64,000 nucleotides of DNA from Lentzea sp. NEAU-D7 (GTDB taxonomy: Bacteria; Actinomycetota; Actinomycetes; Mycobacteriales; Pseudonocardiaceae), in contig NZ_JAPJDL010000016.1 of the NCBI RefSeq assembly GCF_026242055.1, positions 162,475 through 226,474 of the forward strand, given 5' to 3'. Each line of letters begins with the position of its first letter. Positions within the stretch are counted from its first letter, which is position 1. Shown in pieces: positions 17,894-25,736 of this stretch. Below the pieces are notes generated by a model. It saw nothing but the letters and a program-made list of their open reading frames with translations. It ran no database searches and was not told the DNA's origin. The translations under genes and the position numbers were made by a program.

Positions 17894-19399
17894 CCAGCCT
17901 TCGGCCGTGACGTCGCCGCGTGCGTGCACGTAGACGCCGCGGCCGTTGTACTGGCCCGCCTTGGTGTAGACGAACCTGGTCTTCACGGGTTCGGTCGGCA
18001 CCCAACGGCGTCCGGTCGTCGTGATGGTGCGCGCGTCCTGCCAGTCCGTGCCGTTCCAGTGCTGGACGGTCAGCTTGTCGCCCTTGTCGACGTCGACGAA
18101 GACCTCGACCGGGCGCTCCGCGGTGAGCGTGCCGCCGGAAGTCGTTGCGCGCCACTGCTTCCCGTTGCTCCTGACCGCGAGGGCACCGGCCAGGCCGTCG
18201 GCGGCGGCGCGGCGGGCCGGGTTGACGCTGCCCCAGTCGCGGCTCGGGTGCACGCGGTTGGTCAGCAGGATCGCGATCGAGCGCGAGGACCTGTCGATCA
18301 CGAACGACGTGCCGGTGTAGCCGGTGTGGCCCGCCGTTCCCCGGCCGCTCAGGGCGCCCATGTACCAGCGCTGGTCGAGCTCGAAGCCGAGGCCGTGGGC
18401 GTTGTCCGGGAACTGCTGGTTGAAGTTCGTGAGCATCAGCTCGACGGAGTGCTCGCTGAGGATCCGGCGGCCTTGGTAGGTGCCGCCGTTGAGGATCGTC
18501 TGGCCGAGGACGGCGAGGTCTTTGGCCGTGCCGAACACACCGGCGTGGCCCGCCACTCCTCCGAGGGACCACGCGTTCTCGTCGTGCACCTCACCGCGGA
18601 CGATGCCGCGTGGCGGTGTCACCTGGAACTCCGTCGCGGCCGTGCGGTCCTTGGCCTTCGGGTTGTACCCGGTGTCCTTCATGTTGAGCGGCTTGGTGAT
18701 GCCGTCGCTCACCGCCTGGTCGAGCTTCTTGCCGCTGACCTTGAAGACCAGCTCGCCCAGCGTGATCAGGTTCAGGTCCGAGTAGACGTACGTGGTGCCG
18801 GGCGTCGACTTCGGCTTCACGTCCATCACGGCTTTGATGCGTGACGGGACGTCCGGGTACTTCTGCCACAACGGGATGAACGGTTCGAGGCCGCTCGTGT
18901 GTGTGAGGAGCTGCTTGACGGTGATGTTCTCCTTGCCGTTCACGCCGAACTCGGGCAGGTAGGTGGCGACCTTCTCGTCGATGCTCACCCGGCCCTGCTC
19001 GACCTGCTGGATCACCGCGATCGACGTGAACAGCTTGGAGATGGAGGCGAAGTCGAAGATCGTGTCCTTCTTCATCGGGACGCGTTCGTCTTCCGGCAGC
19101 TGGGACTGCTGGTCCTTGTAGAGGACCGCGTAGCCGGTGCGGTCGTGCGTGACGATCTTGCCGTCGTGCACGTACATCGTGACCGCGCCGGCGTACAGCG
19201 GCTTGCCGTTGGCCTGGGGTTTCGTGAAGTCGCGGAGCTGGCGCAGGGCCGTGTTGACCGGCTCCGGGTCGAGGCCGGCCCAGAACGGGTTCGACTCGCG
19301 CAGCGTCGTCCACTGGTGTGCGAAGCCGTCCTGGGGCTGGTCGAAGTGACCGGGGACCAGGGTCGTCACGAGTGCGGTGGCCAGGGCAGGGATGAGCAT
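17876..19399 (-). CDS. Secreted serine hydrolase of the beta-lactamase fold, AmiE-like
   Basis: A 507-residue protein. It has a weak signal peptide (residues 1-18), then a class C beta-lactamase/PBP-type domain with SxxK (FASISKLFTS), the YxN-type motif YSDLN, and GHTGYTG in place of KTG. About 110 residues form an extra C-terminal beta-rich domain. In Bacillus subtilis the related AmiE (YbbE) is an N-acetylmuramoyl-L-alanine amidase encoded with nagZ and namZ (recalled). The same neighbours here make that role likely: it would remove stem peptides before sugar cleavage. It lies seven bases downstream of namZ. An esterase or D,D-peptidase role cannot be excluded. Confidence 0.82.
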   Translation of the reverse strand: MLIPALATALVTTLVPGHFDQPQDGFAHQWTTLRESNPFWAGLDPEPVNTALRQLRDFTKPQANGKPLYAGAVTMYVHDGKIVTHDRTGYAVLYKDQQSQLPEDERVPMKKDTIFDFASISKLFTSIAVIQQVEQGRVSIDEKVATYLPEFGVNGKENITVKQLLTHTSGLEPFIPLWQKYPDVPSRIKAVMDVKPKSTPGTTYVYSDLNLITLGELVFKVSGKKLDQAVSDGITKPLNMKDTGYNPKAKDRTAATEFQVTPPRGIVRGEVHDENAWSLGGVAGHAGVFGTAKDLAVLGQTILNGGTYQGRRILSEHSVELMLTNFNQQFPDNAHGLGFELDQRWYMGALSGRGTAGHTGYTGTSFVIDRSSRSIAILLTNRVHPSRDWGSVNPARRAAADGLAGALAVRSNGKQWRATTSGGTLTAERPVEVFVDVDKGDKLTVQHWNGTDWQDARTITTTGRRWVPTEPVKTRFVYTKAGQYNGRGVYVHARGDVTAEGWSVARR

Positions 19400-19406
19400 G
19401 GCGTCC

Positions 19407-20612
19407 TCACCGGTAGCGCAGGTAGGGCAGGCGGGTGCGGCGGAACTGCTGGAGCTCCTGCTGCCACGCGCCGACGACCTCGGCCAGGGGAGCCTGGGCG
19501 TCGATCATCCTGCGCAGCCGGTCGGAGCCGCTGAGCTTGTCGATCCAGTTGTCCGGGCGCCACGCGAACACGCCGGGGTACTGCGACTTCGCGGTGATCA
19601 GCATGGCCACGGCGGCCTTGATGGCGTCGAACCTCCGCGGGTCGGTGACGTGCAGGGTGACGCCGCCGCAGGTCTTGCCCTGGAACTTGTTGAACGTGGG
19701 CGAGAAGTAGGTCTCGCGGAACCGGACGCCCCCGAGGTCCAGGGCGTTCAGCGCCTCGGCCCAGCGCCAGTCGATGCCGGGCGCGCCGACCGTCTCGAAC
19801 GGGCGGGTGGTGCCGCGGCCCTCGGACAGGACCGTGCCCTCGAACAGGCACGTGCCGGGGTAGACCAGCGCGGTGTCCGGGGTGGGCATGTTCGGGCTCG
19901 GCGGCACCCACGGCAGGCCCGTGTCGAGCTGGTTCCTGCGCCAGCCCCGGACGTCGACCACGTCCAGCTCCGTCGTCAGGCCGAACTCGCCCTTGAAGTA
20001 GCGCGCCAGCTCACCGACCGTCATGCCGTGTTGCTGCACGATCGGTTTCAGCCCGACGAACGTCGCGTAGGCGGGGTCGAGCTGCGGGCCGTTCGCGGTG
20101 CCACCGATGGGGTTCGGGCGGTCGAGGACGATGAAGTCCAGGTCCTTGGCCGCTTCCATCGCCTGGTACATCGACCAGATGTAGGTGTAGAAGCGCGCGC
20201 CCACGTCCGCGATGTCGAACACGACCGTGTCGATGCCCGCCTTCGTGAACATCGCCTGGATCTTCGCGGGGCTGGCTTGGTACGTGTCGTACACCGGGAT
20301 ACCGGTGCGCGGGTCCGCGTAGTCGCCTTCGGAGCCGCCCGCCTGCGCCGTGCCGCGGAAGCCGTGCTCCGGTCCGAAGACGGCGGTCGGCCTGGCGCCG
20401 TGGGCGACCATCGAGTCGACGATGTGCGTCTGGTCCTTCAAGACGCCCGTCGGGTTCGTCAGCACGCCGACCTTGCGGCCCTCGAGCTTGCGCCAGCCGT
20501 CCTGCGCGAGCTGTTCGGCCGCGGTGGCGAGCTTCGGGGCCGCGCCGGCGGATGCGGTCGTGACGAGGGGGACGGACAGGGCGCTCGCCGCGAGGAAGCT
20601 CCGCCTTCTCAC
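19407..20612 (-). CDS. namZ: Exo-beta-N-acetylmuramidase NamZ (DUF1343)
   Basis: A 401-residue secreted protein with a twin-arginine type signal (RRRSFLAASALSVPL). The DUF1343 core shows GVLTNPTGV, GPEHGFRG (with the proposed catalytic Glu), DIADVGARFYTYIWSM and DRPNPIGG. NamZ enzymes release MurNAc from the non-reducing end of peptidoglycan fragments. GTG 20612 overlaps the nagZ stop (GTGA), giving the twin-arginine sequence at the very N terminus. Tat export would suggest folding before secretion. Confidence 0.9.
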   Translation of the reverse strand: MRRRSFLAASALSVPLVTTASAGAAPKLATAAEQLAQDGWRKLEGRKVGVLTNPTGVLKDQTHIVDSMVAHGARPTAVFGPEHGFRGTAQAGGSEGDYADPRTGIPVYDTYQASPAKIQAMFTKAGIDTVVFDIADVGARFYTYIWSMYQAMEAAKDLDFIVLDRPNPIGGTANGPQLDPAYATFVGLKPIVQQHGMTVGELARYFKGEFGLTTELDVVDVRGWRRNQLDTGLPWVPPSPNMPTPDTALVYPGTCLFEGTVLSEGRGTTRPFETVGAPGIDWRWAEALNALDLGGVRFRETYFSPTFNKFQGKTCGGVTLHVTDPRRFDAIKAAVAMLITAKSQYPGVFAWRPDNWIDKLSGSDRLRRMIDAQAPLAEVVGAWQQELQQFRRTRLPYLRYR

Positions 20613-22300
20613 CAGGTCACCCCGTGCCCGAACGGGTAGGGGGTCGGGCCCGGCACGTCGACCGGGAGCTTGCCCTGCGGCTTGACCTCGCCGAGCAGCA
20701 CCCTGGCCAGCGCCTCCATCGAGACCGTGGTCGTCGAGTAGGTGGCGAGCCACGTCTTGGCGCCGCTGTGGGCGACGTCGTACGGGTTGCCGGTCGCGGC
20801 CGCGACGACGGGCTTGCCGGTGGCGACGAGCTGGTTGATCAGGTCGACCTGGGCGGGCCTGGTGCTCGCGTTGTTGGTCAGCACCACGATCTTGTCGGCG
20901 TTGGCGGCCGCTGCCACCGCCTGCTGGATCTGGGCGGCGGTGGGGCTCGTGGCGGTGACGAACTTGGTGCCCTTGAGCCTGGTCGCGAGCGCCGAGGCGG
21001 TCGCGTCGCTGGTGCCGACGACCAGGGGAGCGGTGGCGTTCAGCGGGATCGCCTGGCCGTCGTTGCGGACGACCGTGATGCCGCGGTCGGCGATGGCCTG
21101 GGCCTGCTGGGTGTTCGAGCCGACGACCTGGTCGACCTTGTTCACGTCCACCTCGGAGGTGAGCATGACGCCGCGCAGCAGCTTCATCTTCAGGATGCGC
21201 AGGACGCTCTGGTCGATGCGCTGCTCGGTGATCTCACCGCTGCGGACGGCCTTGACGACGCTGTCGATCGCGGCGCCGAGGTTCGGCGGCATCAGCAGCT
21301 GGTCGACACCCGCCTTGATGGCCAGCACCGGGATCTCGGCGTCGGAGTGCAGCTTGCGGACGCCCGCCATCTCCAGCGAGTCGGTGACGACCACGCCGTC
21401 GTACTTCAGCTCGTCTCGCAGCAGACCGGTGATGATCTTCGGGCTGAGCGTGGCCGGGTTGCCGGACGGGTCGATCTGCGGCACCTGGATGTGCGCGGTC
21501 ATGATCGAGTCGATCTTGGCGGCGATGGCGGCGGAGAACGGCGGCGCGTCGATCTGGCGCCACTGGTCGAGGCTGCGGTTCGAGACCGGCAGGGCGGTGT
21601 GGCTGTCCTCGGACGTGTCACCGTGGCCGGGGAAGTGCTTGGCGGTCGAGGTCACCGAGGTCATGTCGAACCAGCGGCGGCCCTCGTAGCCCCGCACCTG
21701 GGCGGCGACCATGTCGGCGGCGAGCTTCGGGTCGCTCGAGAAGCTGCGCACGCCGATGATGGGGTTCGCCGGGTTGGAGTTGACGTCGGCGTCCGGCGCG
21801 AAGTTCTGGTTGATGCCCATCGCGCGGAGCTCCTGGCCCGCGATGCGCGCGGCCTCTTCGGCGTCCTCCGTGCTGCGGCTCGCGCCGAGGGCCATGTTGC
21901 CCGGCAGCTGGGTGGCCGGCGGGCCGATCCGCGTGACGACGCCCATCTCCTGGTCGATCGAGATGAGCAGCGGGACCTTGCTGGCCTTCTGCAGGCCGTT
22001 GGAGAGCTGCGCGATCTGCTTGGGGGTGTCGATGTTGTCGCGGCTCGAGTTGTTGAAGTAGATGACACCGCCGGGCTGGTACTTGCGCACCATGTCCGCG
22101 GCCGTCGCCACTCCGAAGTCGGCCTGGTTCTTGGGGTGCGGGACGTCGGCGGCCTGGCCGTTGACGTACGTGACGAAGAGCTGGCCGACCTTCTGTTCCA
22201 GCGACATCCCGCGGAGTGTGGTCACCGAGGCGTCCGCTCTCGCCACCGGCGTGAGGGCGACCATAGCTGTGACCAGCGTCAACGCGGTGAACTTCCGCAC
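20609..22300 (-). CDS. nagZ: Beta-N-acetylglucosaminidase NagZ, secreted (GH3)
   Basis: A 563-residue glycoside hydrolase family 3 enzyme with a signal peptide (FTALTLVTAMVALTPVARA). The Asp/His catalytic dyad segment KHFPGHGDTSEDSH is intact and the nucleophile is the Asp in VVTDSLEMAG. A C-terminal GH3_C-like domain follows, as in extracellular Bacillus NagZ, unlike the one-domain cytoplasmic enzyme of Gram-negatives. It removes GlcNAc from muropeptides or wall fragments. GTG 22300 has GGGAGG upstream. It is first in the operon nagZ-namZ-amiE. Confidence 0.94.
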   Translation of the reverse strand: MRKFTALTLVTAMVALTPVARADASVTTLRGMSLEQKVGQLFVTYVNGQAADVPHPKNQADFGVATAADMVRKYQPGGVIYFNNSSRDNIDTPKQIAQLSNGLQKASKVPLLISIDQEMGVVTRIGPPATQLPGNMALGASRSTEDAEEAARIAGQELRAMGINQNFAPDADVNSNPANPIIGVRSFSSDPKLAADMVAAQVRGYEGRRWFDMTSVTSTAKHFPGHGDTSEDSHTALPVSNRSLDQWRQIDAPPFSAAIAAKIDSIMTAHIQVPQIDPSGNPATLSPKIITGLLRDELKYDGVVVTDSLEMAGVRKLHSDAEIPVLAIKAGVDQLLMPPNLGAAIDSVVKAVRSGEITEQRIDQSVLRILKMKLLRGVMLTSEVDVNKVDQVVGSNTQQAQAIADRGITVVRNDGQAIPLNATAPLVVGTSDATASALATRLKGTKFVTATSPTAAQIQQAVAAAANADKIVVLTNNASTRPAQVDLINQLVATGKPVVAAATGNPYDVAHSGAKTWLATYSTTTVSMEALARVLLGEVKPQGKLPVDVPGPTPYPFGHGVTW

Positions 22301-22423
22301 TTGTCCGTGCCTCCCGGTGATGTTCCCACAGGTAACTGGCGTATTTCGCAAGTTACTCACGACTGCGTGGTGGGTCAACGGGCGCACATTCTGCCGTTCG
22401 GTGCCAACTTTTCACGCACAAGC

Positions 22424-22455
22424 AGACGGGGCACCCTCGAAAGGGTGCCCCGTCT
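22424..22455 (-). terminator. Strong hairpin ending the Ms1-like RNA
   Basis: A perfect 14-bp stem: AGACGGGGCACCCT (22424-22437) pairs with AGGGTGCCCCGTCT (22442-22455) with a 4-base loop CGAA. It could also stop read-through in the opposite direction. Confidence 0.8.
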
Positions 22456-22658
22456 TCAGCGCGGGCTTGCGAGTTACCAAGCGTGCAACTCCAGTCGTAC
22501 AACCCTGGCCTCGGCGTCCGGCGTCCCGGTACGCAGGCCCTAGACGACAAGCCTCCCGCGGCGTGCTGCGCGTGGGTACTCGAAGTCCGCGCACGGAGCT
22601 TGGCCGGGGTGGATCCTGACTTCTCTTCGTCTGGCCCCTGGCCGACCCTAGGTCCGCA
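22424..22658 (-). ncRNA. Candidate Ms1 / 6S-like small RNA
   Basis: This gene-free stretch lies between nagZ and the HAD phosphatase. In M. tuberculosis the abundant RNA MTS2823 (Ms1 homologue, binds RNA polymerase core) lies directly downstream of the same phosphatase (Rv3661) on its strand, and Streptomyces has a 6S-like RNA in the related region (both recalled). Here a promoter (22693-22665) and a 14-bp terminator hairpin (22455-22424) bound a minus-strand transcript of about 235 nt. It has many self-complementary segments and no credible reading frame. Identity rests on position and architecture, not on alignment. Confidence 0.7.
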
Positions 22659-22664
22659 CCACCC

Positions 22665-22693
22665 ATTTAAGTGCGTGGGCCCGGTCACAGCAA
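22665..22693 (-). promoter_or_regulatory. Promoter of the Ms1-like RNA
   Basis: On the minus strand, TTGCTG (22693-22688) and TTAAAT (22670-22665) are separated by exactly 17 bases, a good sigma-A type -35/-10 pair. Transcription would start near 22658. Confidence 0.55.
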
Positions 22694-22781
22694 GGGCTCG
22701 GACGGGTGCACCGGTCAAGCCACGTTCAGTAGTGAAAGTGCTGGGGTTTCTGGATTTGTGAGGTTTTGTTCGTGTTCGGGT

Positions 22782-22798
22782 ACCGCCGGGAGGGCGGT
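22782..22798 (-). terminator. Small hairpin downstream of the HAD phosphatase gene
   Basis: ACCGCC (22782-22787) and GGCGGT (22793-22798) form a 6-bp stem about 100 bases after the phosphatase stop, upstream of the Ms1-like promoter. It may end the phosphatase mRNA. Confidence 0.4.
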
Positions 22799-22894
22799 GC
22801 CGTGCACTCACCTGGGCACCACGTGTGCGGCGCGTTGCCGCTACTCGCCGGTACCGGTCTCTTCCCGGTGCATTGTGGCCGCGAGGGCTTGACT

Positions 22895-23689
22895 TCAGTC
22901 GCGGGAGCGCTTGCGGCGCAGGCCGTACCAGGCCGCTCCGGCCGCCGCGACCGCGCCGATGCCGATGGCCGTGACCGCGACCGCCCTGCCCGAGGGGGTG
23001 GGGATGCGGGAGCGCAGGCTCACCGGGTCGACGAACTGCTGCACCGGCCAGTCCTTCTCGACGGCGATGCGGCGCAGGCCCCGGTCGGGGTTGACGACCG
23101 TCGGGTGGCCGACGACCTCCAGCATCGGCAGGTCCGTGACGCTGTCCGAGTACGCGTAGCTCTTCGTCAGGTCGTAGCCGTGCTCGGCGGCCAGCTGCTT
23201 GATCGCGACCGCCTTGTTGTCGGAGGCGCAGTAGAAGTCGACGGCGCCGGTGTAGCGGCCCTCGTGGACCACCATCCGCGTGCCGACGCTGTAGTCCGCC
23301 CCGATCATCTGGGCGATGGGGGCGACCAGTTCCTCGCCGGACGCGCTCACGATGACGACGTCGTGGCCTTCCGCCTTGTGGTCGGCGATCAACTGCGTCG
23401 CTTCTTTGTAGACGAGCGGATCGACGATGTCGTGCAGCGTCTCGTTGACGATGCCGCGGATCTGCTCCACGTCCCAGCCGGCGGCGAGCGCGGTGATGTG
23501 CGCGCGCATGCGGTCCATTTGATCCGCGTCCGCGCCGGCGAGCATGAACACGAATTGCGCATATGCGCTCTTCAGCACCGCACGGCGGTTGATCAGACCT
23601 TCCTGGAAGAAGGGCCGGCTGAACGCCAGCGTGCTCGACTTCGCGATCACGGTCTTGTCGAGGTCGAAGAAGGCGGCGATCCGGCTCAT
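22895..23689 (-). CDS. HAD-IB family phosphatase with C-terminal membrane helix (Rv3661-like)
   Basis: A 264-residue SerB-like phosphatase. Motif I is FFDLDKTVIA, motif II the serine in VIVSASGEELV, motif III/IV the lysine before AVAIKQL and YSDSVTDLPML. A membrane helix (VTAIGIGAVAAAGAAWYGL) and a basic RRKRSRD tail end the protein, so the enzyme is membrane-tethered with its active site in the cytoplasm. Substrates in this family range from phosphoserine to lipid-linked phosphates. ATG 23689 has no competitor. It keeps its mycobacterial position next to the 6C RNA and ssd. Confidence 0.88.
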   Translation of the reverse strand: MSRIAAFFDLDKTVIAKSSTLAFSRPFFQEGLINRRAVLKSAYAQFVFMLAGADADQMDRMRAHITALAAGWDVEQIRGIVNETLHDIVDPLVYKEATQLIADHKAEGHDVVIVSASGEELVAPIAQMIGADYSVGTRMVVHEGRYTGAVDFYCASDNKAVAIKQLAAEHGYDLTKSYAYSDSVTDLPMLEVVGHPTVVNPDRGLRRIAVEKDWPVQQFVDPVSLRSRIPTPSGRAVAVTAIGIGAVAAAGAAWYGLRRKRSRD

Positions 23690-23733
23690 GTGGCTCAGCT
23701 TAGGTGTACTCGTCAGTAGGCCGTTCGGGCGGC

Positions 23734-23753
23734 ATTTCGTTCGTGTACGAAAT
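23734..23753. promoter_or_regulatory. Inverted repeat upstream of the HAD phosphatase
   Basis: ATTTCGT (23734-23740) and ACGAAAT (23747-23753) form a perfect 7-bp dyad with a 6-base centre, about 45 bases before the phosphatase start. This is an AT-rich island in GC-rich DNA, so an operator is possible. Confidence 0.4.
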
Positions 23754-23839
23754 CCTTGTGCTGCACGGTTACCGAAACTTGGCCCTCAGCTGTTGCGGAA
23801 GTTGCGCGCAGCACTGGCGCATGGGGATACAGTAGGAGA

Positions 23840-23930
23840 GTCCGGTTCGACGGACGGGTTCAGTCCGACCCCCCGGGACTGAACCATTGACGACCCCCGT
23901 CCCTCCCCCCTGGCGGGGGTCGTCCCATAT
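23840..23930 (+). ncRNA. 6C small RNA
   Basis: Two strong hairpins with runs of six cytosines in the loops define the actinobacterial 6C RNA. Stem GGTTCAGTCC/GGACTGAACC (23857-23866, 23876-23885) encloses GACCCCCCG. Stem GACGACCCCCG/CGGGGGTCGTC (23889-23899, 23914-23924) encloses a loop with CCCCCC. A small 5' hairpin GTCCG/CGGAC (23840-23855) precedes them. A -10 like TACAGT (23828-23833) fits a start near 23840. In M. tuberculosis the 6C RNA B11 lies between Rv3660c (ssd) and Rv3661, as here, on the ssd strand (recalled). It targets mRNAs by C-rich loops pairing with G-rich ribosome sites. Confidence 0.9.
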
Positions 23931-24058
23931 CCGCACCCCGTTTCCGCGTGAGTGCGACTGGACCTCTGCCGCTCCTGTCCGAGCGCCGTGTGCCCAACCC
24001 TCCAGAGTCGCACGCGGGTCCGACAGTCCTGGCCCGGCAAGGCGCCCGAGATTGCGAC

Positions 24059-24085
24059 TTGTCCACAGCCGCCGTGTTGTCCACA
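24059..24085 (+). promoter_or_regulatory. Two DnaA-box-like sites upstream of ssd
   Basis: TTGTCCACA occurs at 24059-24067 and again at 24077-24085, same orientation, 18 bases apart. This is the preferred DnaA box of high-GC actinobacteria. They lie 54 bases before the ssd start, so DnaA may control this division/pilus operon. Confidence 0.65.
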
Positions 24086-24138
24086 GATGGATCTTCACCC
24101 GGTTGTGTCGTTCATCACGACCGGCCACGGTCGAACCC

Positions 24139-25173
24139 ATGACCCACCCCATCGCCCTGCTCACGGACCAGGACCTCCTCGACGAGGTACTCCGCGTGGC
24201 CGCTGCGGCCGACTGCCCGCTCTCCTGCGCCCCCGACGTCACGTCGTTGCGCTCGCAGTGGCACACCGCCCCCTTGGTCCTGCTCGACCCCGCCGCCGTC
24301 TCCGCCTGCCTGGACGCGGGCTTCCCCCGCCGCACCGGTGTCCTCGTGGTCCACGGAGGCGATCCGCCGTGGGCCCCGGCCGTGGCCCTGGGAGCCGACG
24401 GCGTCCTGGAGCTGCCGGTGGAGGGCCGCTCCCTGGTGACGGCGCTGACCGACCTGGGCGAGGGCCCGCCCTCGGACCGGGGCCGCGTGGTGTCGTTCAT
24501 CGGCGGCAGGGGAGGCGCGGGAGCCTCGACCCTCGCCATAGCCTGCGGCCGCGAGGCGGTGGCCCTGGGCGGCGAGGCGATGCTCGTCGACTGCGACCCC
24601 CTCGGCGGCGGCATAGACCTGGCCCTGGGCACCGAATCCGACCAGGGCGCCCGCTGGCCGGGCGTGCACGCCACCGGCGGCAGGGTCCCGATGTCGGCCC
24701 TGCGAGCCGCCCTGCCGGCGACGGGCAACCTGAGCGTCCTGGCCTGCGACAGGTCGGCCCCCGACCCGGAACCGGCAGCGGTGGCGGCAGTCCTGGACGC
24801 GGGCCGCAGAGCGGGCTGCACGGTGGTCTGCGACCTCCCGCGCTTCCCCACGGCCGCGGCCTCGGCCGCCCTGGACCGCACAGACCTGACGGTCCTCGTC
24901 GTCCCGGCCGAAGTCCGCGCCACCGCCGCCGCCAGCCGAGTGGCCACCACCCTCCTGACCCACGGCCGCAACCTCCGCCTGGTGGTGCGAGGCCCGTCCC
25001 CGGGCAACCTCCAGCCGGCCGAGATGGCCGACGTGATCGGCGTCCCCCTCCTGACCTCGATGCGCCCGGAACCGGGCCTGGCCGAGGTGCTGGAACGGGG
25101 CCGCTTCCCCCGCAACCCCAAGGGCCCGCTCGCCACCACGGCCCGCGTGGTGCTGAAGGAACTCCGCCCGTGA
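24139..25173 (+). CDS. ssd: Ssd / CpaE-like septum-site-determining protein
   Basis: A 344-residue MinD/ParA-superfamily protein. Residues 1-115 form a degenerate receiver-like domain (LLTDQDLLDEVL...VLVVHGG). The ATPase domain starts near residue 118 with GGRGGAGASTLAIACG: the signature P-loop lysine is replaced by Ala, as in CpaE/TadZ proteins. MLVDCDPLGGGIDLALG is the switch I/DxD-like segment. In M. tuberculosis Ssd (Rv3660c) overproduction blocks septation; TadZ relatives place pili at the pole. ATG 24139 begins MTHPIALLTD; longer frames cross the 6C RNA and are not coding. It heads the tad operon. Codons are extremely GC-rich at third positions. Confidence 0.88.
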   Translation: MTHPIALLTDQDLLDEVLRVAAAADCPLSCAPDVTSLRSQWHTAPLVLLDPAAVSACLDAGFPRRTGVLVVHGGDPPWAPAVALGADGVLELPVEGRSLVTALTDLGEGPPSDRGRVVSFIGGRGGAGASTLAIACGREAVALGGEAMLVDCDPLGGGIDLALGTESDQGARWPGVHATGGRVPMSALRAALPATGNLSVLACDRSAPDPEPAAVAAVLDAGRRAGCTVVCDLPRFPTAAASAALDRTDLTVLVVPAEVRATAAASRVATTLLTHGRNLRLVVRGPSPGNLQPAEMADVIGVPLLTSMRPEPGLAEVLERGRFPRNPKGPLATTARVVLKELRP

Positions 25174-25412
25174 CCGCTCCGAACGTCGCGCTGGTCGTCG
25201 CCCCAGATGCTGCGGTGGCCGATGAGGCCGAGTACTTCGCGCTTGTCTCGGCAGATGCCGAGATCGCGTCGACGGACTCGGTCGGATGCGGGTGCATTCC
25301 GGTTCTGCGTGGGGACGAGTCGAAGGTCCCGCACCCGCGTCCTCCCGGTCACTTCCTTGCAGCAGGGGAGTTTCCGGCTCCGACCAACGCACCACCGCGC
25401 CCATCCCCCTGA
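25170..25412 (+). CDS. Possible 80-aa protein coupled to ssd
   Basis: GTG 25170 overlaps the ssd stop (GTGA) and opens an 80-codon frame with acceptable third-position GC at first (VALVVAPDAAVADEAEYFALVS), then a proline-rich tail. It has a CGC motif near residue 42 and no recognised domain. The 4-base overlap is the usual link in this operon, which favours translation. A competing frame (25207-25740, cysteine- and arginine-rich) overlaps it, so the coding status of this stretch is unsettled. Confidence 0.4.
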   Translation: MTAPNVALVVAPDAAVADEAEYFALVSADAEIASTDSVGCGCIPVLRGDESKVPHPRPPGHFLAAGEFPAPTNAPPRPSP

Positions 25413-25420
25413 GACGCAGC

Positions 25421-25627
25421 GCCTCTGCGTCACGGCTCGCTGTCGCGCCGCAGTTTCCACTCCACGTTCCTGTCCCTGCGGGACGCGCCGCTTCTGCGCC
25501 ACGGTCTGCAGCCGTCGCGTAGCTCCCGTTCCACGCTGCTGTCCGTGCTGGACACACCGCTTCCGCGTCGCAGCCTCCGCCACTCGCACTTTTCTTGTCC
25601 CTGCGGGGGCGCATGGCCACTACGGCG
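25421..25627 (+). repeat. Three 69-bp imperfect tandem repeats inside the tad operon
   Basis: Units begin at 25421, 25490 and 25559, each with a GCYTCYGCG start and, in the first two, TCCACG...CTGTCC...TGC. Units one and two match at 48 of 69 positions (counted by eye); unit three is more diverged. The period is 23 codons, but the 21 differences between units one and two fall evenly on the three codon positions (7, 8, 6), so no frame looks protected. The rest of 25413-25736 shows no convincing gene. Confidence 0.7.
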
Positions 25628-25736
25628 CTCTGCGCCGCCACGCCCTCCGCCAGGCGGCCTCGCCGGGTGACCGTCCCTTCCAGCTGATCCCGACCCTCGG
25701 CCCGCCGAATCCGTTGCCATCGAAGGAGTTCCAGCC

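Noticed and set aside
22483..22761. Small open frames in the Ms1-like region
   Set aside because: They lack ribosome sites and codon bias and overlap a promoter-terminator unit that reads as non-coding RNA.
24139..25173. Missing P-loop lysine of Ssd as a sign of decay
   Set aside because: Ala at this place is normal for the CpaE/TadZ subgroup.
25421..25627. Tandem repeats considered as a CRISPR array
   Set aside because: Units are contiguous and imperfect with no constant repeat and variable spacer; no cas genes nearby.
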